DNA from: an uncultured Chloroflexota bacterium
GTDB lineage: Bacteria > Chloroflexota > Anaerolineae > Aggregatilineales > Phototrophicaceae
Length of the DNA stretch: 64,000 bases
Assembly: GCA_937974245.1 (NCBI GenBank)
Contig: CALJKV010000081.1
Span: forward strand, 62,001-126,000
Reading direction: 5' to 3'
The position numbers and the translations under genes were made by a program. Under the pieces are notes generated by a model. It did no database searches and was not told the origin of the DNA. It was given only the letters and a program-made list of their open reading frames with translations. Position 1 is the first letter of the stretch. Each line of letters begins with the position of its first letter. This document shows, in pieces, positions 56,253 through 63,183 of this stretch.

Positions 56253-56366
56253 CTACGCGCCTCTCATTTCAGGGCGATTCTATAGGCACATGAACGCCGG
56301 GTTTATCTCCGTGTTTCCTTGTCAAACGGCATCATGGGGCTGTCTGGTGTCTGAGTACCATCCATC

Positions 56367-56397
56367 TTAGCCGGGGATTTCATCCCCTGGTGGCTAA
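56367..56397. repeat. Nested palindrome, REP-like copy 2
   Basis: TTAGCC, GGGGAT, TTC, ATCCCC, GGCTAA read as one nested hairpin. A related copy, GCCG-AGGGAT-GA-ATCCCC-CGGC, lies at 56094-56119. Two copies 270 bp apart support a dispersed repeat family. Confidence 0.55.
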
Positions 56398-56641
56398 AAC
56401 CCACAAATCTGAAATGCACCCAGCGCCACAGGGCTAACGCATCAAATTCACGCTATACAAAATAGCCTTTTCTGACCCCTCCCCAACCCTCCCCGCAAAC
56501 GGGGCGGGGGCTGGTCAAACAGAACCAACAAGTCGCACCCGCTGGCGGGGGAGATTGAGAGGGGGTAAATAAGCCAGAAGTGTATACAAATTGAAATTCC
56601 CATTTTGATGCAATCGCCCTGCCCAGCGTCAAGCGGGTCTC

Positions 56642-56669
56642 TTGACACGTTCCCGCGCCCTGCTATAAT
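56642..56669 (+). promoter_or_regulatory. Near-consensus sigma-70 promoter of tRNA-Gly
   Basis: TTGACA (56642-56647) and TATAAT (56664-56669) are both consensus hexamers, with 16 bp between. The tRNA starts 11 bp further on. It is the strongest promoter seen in the window. Confidence 0.88.
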
Positions 56670-56679
56670 GAGGGTGTGC

Positions 56680-56752
56680 GCGGGTGTAGCTCAGTTGGTA
56701 GAGCGTTTGCTTCCCAAGCAAAATGTCACGGGTTCGAGTCCCGTTACCCGCT
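56680..56752 (+). tRNA. tRNA-Gly, anticodon CCC
   Basis: A complete cloverleaf: acceptor arms GCGGGTG and TACCCGC, D arm GCTC/GAGC, anticodon stem TTTGC/GCAAA with loop TTCCCAA (anticodon CCC at 56713-56715), and T arm ACGGG-TTCGAGT-CCCGT; the discriminator is T and CCA is not encoded. It reads GGG codons. Two decayed copies of its 3' half lie at 58016 and 62585, which makes its 3' end a likely integration target. Confidence 0.96.
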
Positions 56753-56766
56753 TAATTATGTAAAAT

Positions 56767-56792
56767 TGCCCCTTATTTCGAGGGGCATTTTT
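56767..56792 (+). terminator. Terminator of tRNA-Gly
   Basis: TGCCCCT and AGGGGCA form a 7-bp stem, followed by TTTTT. Related stem-loops follow each of the two tRNA remnants at 58073 and 62636. Confidence 0.85.
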
Positions 56793-56832
56793 GTTACGGG
56801 GGAATTATAACTTATCTTCAGCACTGATATAA

Positions 56833-57963
56833 TCACTCACCAAGCGGGTGAGGCTGATTATTTTCGTCGGTATCTTTATATGCTGGACTGTTTTTATTAT
56901 CTGAGCGCCAGAATTTCCGATGATAAGGATCAGTAAAGCGTGTCATATCAGTACCAGGTTTCCACTTTGTGCCGTCGGGGAGAATGGTGCTTTCATAAAA
57001 TGCAAGTCCTGGCATATTTGCGCCTTCAGGAAGCGTATCCCATAACACCGCCTCTTTCAGATTAGCATCAGACAAATTCGCTGCCTCCAGCGAGGTAGGC
57101 AGCAAGGCTGCTCCCTCCAGATCGGCATACTCTAGGTTCGCTTCTTTCAAGTTGGCATCCATAAAATACACATGCCTCAGATTCGCCCGATGTAAACTTG
57201 CCTGCTGTAAATTGGCCCCTCTTAACGTCGCGCTCTCTAAATTGGCGCTCCACAGTTTTGCACCTTCCAGATTGGCCCGCTCTAAGATTGCACCCTGCAC
57301 TTTAGCACGCTCCAAATTTGCACCTTTTAGATAGATACCATGCAAGAAACGCCCCTGCAAATCGACACCTGACAAGTTCGCCCCCTCCAGAGTGGCTCCT
57401 GTCAAATTGGTATCCTGCAGATTGGCCCGCCACAAATTCGCACCCTTTAGATTGGCCTCCGACAGGTTCCCACTCATAAGATTGACTCCCATCAAGTTGG
57501 CGTTCTGCAAATTAGCGGAGTAGAAGTTCACGCCCTGCAAGTTGATTAGACTCAATATCACGTCTTGCAGGTTTGCCCTACTCAGATCTGTACCCTTCAG
57601 TATCCCATTATCTCCTTCCAGCCATCCCCGCTTGCGAATCTGATGAACAGCATTCAAAGCAACATCGTTGATTATGCTACTCGCATCACGTATTAGCTGG
57701 TCTTTCAAGTCTCTCTCTCGATTAATGTCATCGCGCCGCCGGTTCAATTGCTCAATCACGAATACCGTTACAAAAATACTCAAAATGTCTGTATATATGT
57801 TCTGAATATATCCAGTGTCACCATCATGAGCAAACCACATATAACCAATCCCGACACCGATTCCTATCAGAAGAAGCGCGGTGAAGACCGGATAAAAAGT
57901 GGGATATGCTTTATGAACCGCCTTTGTACGTTCCCATCCTGCTAGATCGTCAGTATTTGTCAT
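56833..57963 (-). CDS. Membrane-anchored pentapeptide-repeat protein
   Basis: A 376-residue protein. Two N-terminal membrane helices (about 24-45 and 52-75) are followed by a short coiled segment (LNRRRDDINRERDLKDQLIR) and then some 30 pentapeptide repeats with the A(D/N)Lxx rule (SRANLQDVILSLINLQGVNF and on), forming a right-handed quadrilateral beta helix. A polar C-terminal tail follows. Some such proteins bind DNA gyrase; membrane-anchored ones have no settled role. AAGGAG eight bases before the ATG at 57963 supports the start. It is the only gene between tRNA-Gly and the first tRNA remnant, on the opposite strand, and is richer in A and T than the core genes. Confidence 0.85.
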   Translation of the reverse strand: MTNTDDLAGWERTKAVHKAYPTFYPVFTALLLIGIGVGIGYMWFAHDGDTGYIQNIYTDILSIFVTVFVIEQLNRRRDDINRERDLKDQLIRDASSIINDVALNAVHQIRKRGWLEGDNGILKGTDLSRANLQDVILSLINLQGVNFYSANLQNANLMGVNLMSGNLSEANLKGANLWRANLQDTNLTGATLEGANLSGVDLQGRFLHGIYLKGANLERAKVQGAILERANLEGAKLWSANLESATLRGANLQQASLHRANLRHVYFMDANLKEANLEYADLEGAALLPTSLEAANLSDANLKEAVLWDTLPEGANMPGLAFYESTILPDGTKWKPGTDMTRFTDPYHRKFWRSDNKNSPAYKDTDENNQPHPLGE

Positions 57964-58015
57964 GGATGACTCCTTTTTGAGAACATATACCATAGGAAAG
58001 CGAGTGACACGAACA

Positions 58016-58057
58016 CTCTCAGGTCAAATATCACGGGTTCGAGTCTCGTTATCCGCT
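58016..58057 (+). repeat. Decayed copy of the tRNA-Gly 3' half (remnant 1)
   Basis: The sequence from the anticodon loop to the acceptor end of tRNA-Gly recurs here with changes: the T arm and its loop, TCACGGGTTCGAGT at 58031-58044, are identical to the tRNA, the rest is diverged (about 80 percent). A stem-loop like the tRNA terminator follows at 58073. It may be the far attachment site of an inserted block that starts at the intact tRNA. Confidence 0.8.
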
Positions 58058-58136
58058 CAGAACGCGAAATAGCCCTTATTCTGAGGGGGTTTCTGGATTA
58101 TAACTATTAAGCCCAGGCTGCTGTAAGGAGGTCTGT

Positions 58137-58946
58137 ATGCCTGATATTGCGGAGTTGATTCAGATTGATGCCAGCGGACGCCGCCTCTTCCTGACACAAG
58201 CGGGGAGCGGCACGCCGGCGGTTATCCTTGAAACCGGGCTAGGGGCCGAGGCCGAGGAGTGGGAAGCGGTGTTCCAGGAAGTCAGGCAGGTGACCACCGT
58301 TTGCCGTTATGACCGCGCCAATCGTGGGCGCAGTGACCCCGCCCCCAAGCCGCGTTCAGCGCTGGACTGCGCGGCTGACCTGCACGCGCTGCTGGCTGCG
58401 GCGGCTATTCCGCGGCCTGTGGTGCTGGCCGGTCATTCGCTCGGCGGCCTGATCGCACGCCTGTACGCGCACCGGTATCCTGAGGATGTCGCTGGTCTGG
58501 TGCTGGTTGACCCGATGCACGAAGATCAATTCGAGCGGATCGGGCCGCGCTATTTTCCGCCATCTGCGGGCGAGCCGGAAGCCGTAACGCAGTTCCGCAG
58601 CTTCTGGACGACTCATTGGCGCAATCCCGCCAAAAATGCGGAGGGCATTGATTTTCCGGCGAGTCAGGCCCAGGCTCGAGCCATTGACTCGCTGGGCGAC
58701 ATGCCGATGCTTGTCCTCACGGCAGACGCTTATACCCATGAAGTGCCCCCAGTACCTGACGCACAGCCGATTGCTGCGCAGTTACAGACGCTCTGGCAAG
58801 CGATGCACCGTGAATTGATGCAACAGTCGTCACAAGCCGCACAGATTCGAGTGGCAACGAGCGGGCATTTCATCCAGCGCGAGCAGCCGGGCGTGGTTGC
58901 CGCTGCTATCCGGCAGATGCTTGAAATCGTACGGAGCAGATTCTAG
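58137..58946 (+). CDS. Alpha/beta hydrolase
   Basis: A 269-residue alpha/beta hydrolase without signal peptide. The nucleophile elbow is LAGHSLGGLIARLYAHRYP, the acid residue is in MLVLTADAYTHEV, and the histidine is in ATSGHFIQREQPGVV. YDRANRGRSDPAP is the usual oxyanion-strand region. The substrate could be an ester, a peroxide or a lactone. AAGGAGG lies six bases before the ATG. It is the first gene of the block between the two tRNA-Gly remnants. Confidence 0.88.
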   Translation: MPDIAELIQIDASGRRLFLTQAGSGTPAVILETGLGAEAEEWEAVFQEVRQVTTVCRYDRANRGRSDPAPKPRSALDCAADLHALLAAAAIPRPVVLAGHSLGGLIARLYAHRYPEDVAGLVLVDPMHEDQFERIGPRYFPPSAGEPEAVTQFRSFWTTHWRNPAKNAEGIDFPASQAQARAIDSLGDMPMLVLTADAYTHEVPPVPDAQPIAAQLQTLWQAMHRELMQQSSQAAQIRVATSGHFIQREQPGVVAAAIRQMLEIVRSRF

Positions 58947-59161
58947 CCTGCTTCGGGCTGGATGCGATATATGCCCGGTAAGCCGGGCCACAAAAGGTAT
59001 TAAGCGCCATTCCGAAAAACTGGTATACTCATGACCTCAATAAGGGTACAGCGCCAACGGGCGCGAACGCCCAATAGCACGATGAGTCTCCGTATCACCG
59101 GCAGCGTCTGGAGTTCTGGCGCGACTGAGTGAATTTATTCTTCTTTTTAAGGAAAAGCGAT

Positions 59162-60100
59162 ATGGAAAAGCGCAAGATCATTTTGGACTGCGATCCGGGG
59201 CACGATGATGCCATCGCCATCATGCTGGCGGCAAAAAGCCCGCTGATCGATCTGCTGGGCGTCACTGTCGTCGCAGGGAATCAGACACTCGATAAGACTG
59301 TCGTGAATACCCTGAACGTCTGCCAACACCTGGCGATTGATGTCCCGATCTATAAGGGCTGCGGACAACCTATGATCCGCGATAAACAGATCATCGCGCC
59401 GGAGATTCACGGCGAATCCGGCCTGGATGGCCCAATCTTTGCCCCGCTTACCAGACGGGTTGAGCCCAAACACGCCGTCCTCTATCTTGCGGAGACGCTG
59501 CTCCAATCCGACGGCGATATCACGGTGGTCACCACCGGGCCGATGACCAACCTCGCGATGGCAATCCGGCTCTACCCGGAAATCCTGCCCAAGATCAAGG
59601 AAATCGTCCTGATGGGCGGCACGTACCAGTTGGGCAATATGACTCCTGCCGCCGAATTCAACATCTTCGCGGACGCTGACGCGGCGCATGTCGCCTTCAC
59701 CTGCGGGCGGAAGATCACCATGGTCGGCCTGGACGTGTCCCGTAAAGCACTGTGCCTGCCATCCGTCATGGAGCGTATGAGTAAGATCGGGACGAGCGCG
59801 AGCCAGCTGTTTATTGATATCATGACCTACTTCAACAAGACGCAAAAGCAGGTCTTTGGCTGGGACGGCGGGCCACTGCATGACCCCATAACGATTGCGT
59901 TTTTGATTGATCCTACCGTACTTACGGTCAAGGAGATGTTCACCCAGATTGATATACGCGGCGAACAGAGCTATGGCAGGACCAACTGCGACTTCTTTCA
60001 CAATTCCGGAAAGAAGCCCAACAGTTTTGTCGCCATCGACATCAACGTGGCGAAGTTCTGGGATATCATTGAAGCCGGTCTCCGTGCTTATAGCGAATAG
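59162..60100 (+). CDS. Inosine-uridine preferring nucleoside hydrolase family
   Basis: A 312-residue enzyme with the calcium-binding motif DCDPGHDDAIAIMLA near the start, the conserved VTVVAGNQ, EIVLMGGTYQLGN, EFNIFADADAAHVAF and the histidine region GGPLHDPITIAFLI. The family splits ribonucleosides into base and ribose. AAGGA eight bases before the ATG at 59162 fixes the start. An alpha/beta hydrolase gene follows nine bases after its stop, so the two form a unit. It may salvage or degrade pyrimidine or purine nucleosides. Confidence 0.92.
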   Translation: MEKRKIILDCDPGHDDAIAIMLAAKSPLIDLLGVTVVAGNQTLDKTVVNTLNVCQHLAIDVPIYKGCGQPMIRDKQIIAPEIHGESGLDGPIFAPLTRRVEPKHAVLYLAETLLQSDGDITVVTTGPMTNLAMAIRLYPEILPKIKEIVLMGGTYQLGNMTPAAEFNIFADADAAHVAFTCGRKITMVGLDVSRKALCLPSVMERMSKIGTSASQLFIDIMTYFNKTQKQVFGWDGGPLHDPITIAFLIDPTVLTVKEMFTQIDIRGEQSYGRTNCDFFHNSGKKPNSFVAIDINVAKFWDIIEAGLRAYSE

Positions 60101-60108
60101 GCTCGCCC

Positions 60109-61005
60109 ATGACACCATCCTCTACTGAACGTAATGTGCGCAGGATGCTGCCTATCATACGCCTGCTACAAGCGTACCTGCCGCTCTCAGTGGCCCGCTG
60201 GTCAGAGAGACGATCCGCACAGCGCGTGCCTCTGCCCGCCGGTATCACGCGGGAAGTTGTGTCTGCCGACGGTGTACGGTGCGAATGGTTCATCCCCCAA
60301 GACAGCCCACACGATCACGTGCTGCTCTACCTGCACGGCGGCGGCTTCATCTATGGATTGACATCGCTGCACCGTCAGATGGTCATCGCGCTGGCGCAAA
60401 AGATGCGTACCCGCGCCCTGATGGTGGATTATCGTCTCGCGCCTGAACACCCTTTTCCCGCAGCTCTGGACGACAGTGTAACCGCTTATCGCTGGCTGCT
60501 GAAACAGGGATTTTCCGCGCAGCATATTGTGGTGGCGGGCGATTCGGCGGGCGGTAATCTGACGATCACAACAGTGATGAAGCTGCGCGACAGTGGCGAC
60601 CCGCTGCCCGCTGCTGCGGCGTGTCTTTCACCGGTGGCAGACCTGACCATCACGGATGATCGTTCAAAGAAGTTCGATGATCCGCTGCTGCATCCTAAAG
60701 CAACCCGAATCTACATAGAATCCTATGTGGCGGATAGCGACGCCAAGGACCCCATGATTTCACCGGCATTTGGCGATTGGCACGGCCTGCCGCCGTTACT
60801 GGTTCACGCCGGAGAAGACGAGATACTGCGCGACGATGCAATTCGTATCGAAGAACGGGCACGAGCGGCGGGGGTTGGGGTGCGGTTGGAGATTTATCCG
60901 CGCATGTGGCATGTGTGGCAGCTTTATCTGACACTGCCACAGGCTGTTCAATCGCTGGATGACATCGCGCAGTTCCTTCAATCACACCTGAAGACCGCAA
61001 CTTAG
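60109..61005 (+). CDS. Alpha/beta hydrolase, HSL-type esterase
   Basis: A 298-residue esterase of the hormone-sensitive-lipase family: oxyanion motif LYLHGGGFIYG, nucleophile in GDSAGGNLT, acid in LVHAGEDEILRDDA and histidine in YPRMWHVWQLY. It hydrolyses short- or medium-chain esters. It is nine bases downstream of the nucleoside hydrolase gene, so it is probably co-transcribed. There is no signal peptide. A terminator follows at 61024. Confidence 0.92.
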   Translation: MTPSSTERNVRRMLPIIRLLQAYLPLSVARWSERRSAQRVPLPAGITREVVSADGVRCEWFIPQDSPHDHVLLYLHGGGFIYGLTSLHRQMVIALAQKMRTRALMVDYRLAPEHPFPAALDDSVTAYRWLLKQGFSAQHIVVAGDSAGGNLTITTVMKLRDSGDPLPAAAACLSPVADLTITDDRSKKFDDPLLHPKATRIYIESYVADSDAKDPMISPAFGDWHGLPPLLVHAGEDEILRDDAIRIEERARAAGVGVRLEIYPRMWHVWQLYLTLPQAVQSLDDIAQFLQSHLKTAT

Positions 61006-61023
61006 ATTGCTCTGTATGTGAAA

Positions 61024-61055
61024 ACGCCCCTCATATGGAAGGGGCGTTCTTTGCT
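61024..61055 (+). terminator. Terminator after the esterase gene
   Basis: AACGCCCCT pairs with AGGGGCGTT, followed by CTTT. It closes the nucleoside hydrolase-esterase unit. Confidence 0.65.
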
Positions 61056-61206
61056 GCCTCACCCCGGTTGGCTGGCCTGGTTACGAAAGCATCAAACGCC
61101 ATCTAATCGAAATTGCCATTCCAGGCACTGATGATATAATTCGATTTGTAGGTCAAGTTCCCCAACTATCCTGAAAAAAGCATAGCGCACAAAAAGGATC
61201 ACTTCT

Positions 61207-62577
61207 GTGAAACCGCTTTTCCGCATTACGCTGATCTGCCTGCTGCTCCTGTTCCCGGCAGCCTTACCCATCCTCGGCCAATCGAACCGCGAAGTTATCA
61301 CGCCAGACAATGCCGCTGATCTGGAGGAATTGTTTACCCTGCCCCACCGTGACAGGATTATCAATATGGATATCGCCTGGTCGCAGGATGGCACCCTGTT
61401 CGGCCTCGCGGGCGGTGGCGGTCTGCGCCTCTACCGTGTCGGCGATGACTTCCAACTATTGTTCCAACTCGGGGCCAATGAATCCAAACGCGCCATCGCA
61501 TTCAACCAGGATGGCTCACTGGTGGCGGCCTCCGATGGCGCAACCGCGGCCGTTTGGCTGTGGGATACCCGGACGGGAGAACGTTCCGCCATTATCAGCA
61601 CCGGTGACGATTTCTCGGAAACACTGACGTTCGCCCCGGATGGCCTGTGGCTGGTGACCGATGATTTCACAAACAACTTCAGCCTGTGGGCAGTACGAAA
61701 CAGCGCCGGGCGAAAAGTTCCGTTTACGCCAGCCAATGCGTACCGTGTCCAGCGTGAATATCGCTTCGGAGAGGGACTGTATCCGCTGGCCGTCGTCCCT
61801 GCCTTGGACACCAATCATTTTTATGTCGCTGCCGGCGTTGCAGGGGACAATCAAGTGCTGCTTTGGAACGCGACTACCGGTGAAGAAGAACTCGTCTTTG
61901 CGTATCCCGACCTGTGGACAGGGCTGGCAGTGAACGCCGAGAGACAGATGATCGCGTCCAGCACATGGCAGGGTGAGGTGATTCTGTGGGGACTGGATGG
62001 CACACTGTTAGCGGGTTTCACGACCAACCCGGACTCCCCGGTCAACGGTGTGGCCTTCAATCCGGCAGGAAACCTGCTGACTACCGTATCGAACGATGGC
62101 ACGGTGCGGGTGTATGACATCCATGATCTGGGGAACATTGACCAACCTCTGTTCCAGACAGCCCATACCGATATTGTGAGCGATGTGGCTTTCAGCCCCG
62201 ATGGCACTCTGCTGGCAACCATGGGCACGACTGACGGGGTGCGCTTCTGGGGAATTGGCGAAGCTATTCAGCTTCTGCTGCCGCCTACCCCCACCCCCCA
62301 ACCCACCCCCACTGCCACGCCCGAACCTGTCCTGGGAATTGGCGGGAGCGCACGGGTGCAGACCACCGGCGGCGATACGCTGAATGTGCGCAGTGGTCCA
62401 GGTCGCAGCTTCGATATTGTGACGAAACTGGCGAATGATACGCCGGTGACGCTGATAGACGGCCCTCAGGAAGCCGACGGCTATCGCTGGTGGCAAATCC
62501 GCACAGAAGATGGCACGGAAGGCTGGACCATCGAAGCGGCGGACGATGTGCAAACACTGATTCCAGCGGGGCCGTAA
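61207..62577 (+). CDS. Exported WD40-repeat protein with C-terminal SH3b domain
   Basis: A 456-residue protein. A signal peptide (PLFRITLICLLLLFPAALPI) is followed by WD40-type blades (MDIAWSQDGTLFGLAGGGGL, VNGVAFNPAGNLLTTVSNDG, VSDVAFSPDGTLLATMGT), a Pro/Thr-rich linker at about 358-374, and a C-terminal bacterial SH3 domain (TLNVRSGPGRSFDIVTKL, GYRWWQI). Such SH3b domains often bind cell wall or other surface proteins, so it is probably outside the cell or periplasmic. The start is a GTG with AAGGA at good distance. It is the last gene before the second tRNA remnant. Confidence 0.85.
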   Translation: MKPLFRITLICLLLLFPAALPILGQSNREVITPDNAADLEELFTLPHRDRIINMDIAWSQDGTLFGLAGGGGLRLYRVGDDFQLLFQLGANESKRAIAFNQDGSLVAASDGATAAVWLWDTRTGERSAIISTGDDFSETLTFAPDGLWLVTDDFTNNFSLWAVRNSAGRKVPFTPANAYRVQREYRFGEGLYPLAVVPALDTNHFYVAAGVAGDNQVLLWNATTGEEELVFAYPDLWTGLAVNAERQMIASSTWQGEVILWGLDGTLLAGFTTNPDSPVNGVAFNPAGNLLTTVSNDGTVRVYDIHDLGNIDQPLFQTAHTDIVSDVAFSPDGTLLATMGTTDGVRFWGIGEAIQLLLPPTPTPQPTPTATPEPVLGIGGSARVQTTGGDTLNVRSGPGRSFDIVTKLANDTPVTLIDGPQEADGYRWWQIRTEDGTEGWTIEAADDVQTLIPAGP

Positions 62578-62584
62578 CCCATCT

Positions 62585-62620
62585 GCCCGCAAGCAGGTAT
62601 CACGGGTTCGACTGTTACCG
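62585..62620 (+). repeat. Decayed copy of the tRNA-Gly 3' half (remnant 2)
   Basis: CCC, GCAAGCA and TCACGGGTTCGA repeat the anticodon loop and T arm of tRNA-Gly in the same order, with two small deletions at the end. A terminator hairpin like that of the tRNA follows (62636-62661). It begins eight bases after the WD40 gene, and would be the outer attachment site of the second block. Confidence 0.75.
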
Positions 62621-62635
62621 TAAAAGATGCGAAGA

Positions 62636-62661
62636 TGCTCCTCATTTTGAGGGGCATTTTT
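62636..62661 (+). terminator. Terminator following tRNA remnant 2
   Basis: TGCTCCTC and GAGGGGCA pair with loop ATTTT, followed by TTTTT. It is homologous in position and sequence to the terminator of the intact tRNA-Gly and probably also ends the WD40 gene transcript. Confidence 0.75.
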
Positions 62662-62827
62662 GTGCGCGTTATCCTGTTTTATTCTTAGAATTCATGGAAT
62701 CTTCCGTTGGTTCTTCGAGTAATCTGATCTACACTTAAAGATGATTATGGATGCAAAATCGAAATATTATTACGAAACATAACGGGCGATTTCGCCGTGT
62801 CAAGCGGTGACGGAAGGATGGCACTCA

Positions 62828-63148
62828 ATGAGCCGGTCATTCATGGCGGAAGTGGAAATGCATGAACGCGCCTGGGGTACGCAGTCGTATTCAGGCAGGC
62901 CATCACTGGCGAAGATTATGGAAGCTCGCATTGTGGTCTTCTGGCGCGAAAATCGGCGGGACCCCGGATACCATATCACGCTGCATGAGAATACGAAGGA
63001 AATCCAGAAGTATGTCAACGAAAGCGTGCTGGACATCGGCCTCAAACCGCCTGCACGACGATTAGCACGGTTATATGTCAATCAGCAGCGCATCAAAATT
63101 AAGGGCGTCAAGATTATCTTCGAGATGGATGAGTTGGAGCAATCGTAG
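62828..63148 (+). CDS. Hypothetical protein, possibly DNA- or RNA-associated
   Basis: A 106-residue basic protein (MSRSFMAEVEMHERAWG). It has a mixed alpha/beta look: a strand around EARIVVFWRENRRDPG, then a long basic region KPPARRLARLYVNQQRIKIK and a final strand KIIFEMDELEQ. No family is recognised and no signal or membrane segment is present. GGAAGG lies ahead of the ATG at 62828. It lies just right of the second tRNA remnant and converges on the acyl-CoA dehydrogenase. Confidence 0.55.
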   Translation: MSRSFMAEVEMHERAWGTQSYSGRPSLAKIMEARIVVFWRENRRDPGYHITLHENTKEIQKYVNESVLDIGLKPPARRLARLYVNQQRIKIKGVKIIFEMDELEQS

Positions 63149-63183
63149 GGCAAAGGAGTCGCCATGAACTGGCAACTGTCGCT

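Larger units (their letters stand above)
55710..56679. repeat. Long intergenic tract of palindromic repeats
   Basis: About 970 bp between murJ and tRNA-Gly holds no supported gene. It contains clusters of TTGCAGC and TGCTGCAA units at 55853-55955, and two copies of a nested palindrome of the type AGCCGGGGGATTCATCCC (56094-56119 and 56367-56397). There is also a perfect GGGCACGAT-GT-ATCGTGCCC palindrome at 56233-56252, and a pair of C-rich and G-rich arms (56475-56566). The pattern is that of REP-like elements and degenerate mobile remnants. It probably marks the left border of the accessory region at the tRNA. Confidence 0.6.

Noticed and set aside
59147..60118. A 323-codon frame on the minus strand opposite the nucleoside hydrolase gene
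   Set aside because: It mirrors a clearly conserved gene, has no domain pattern and no Shine-Dalgarno sequence; it is a result of high G and C at third codon positions.
61024..61055. A fourth tRNA-Gly remnant, because of a terminator like those of the other copies
   Set aside because: No T-arm sequence (TCACGGGTTCGA) precedes the hairpin, so it is an ordinary terminator.
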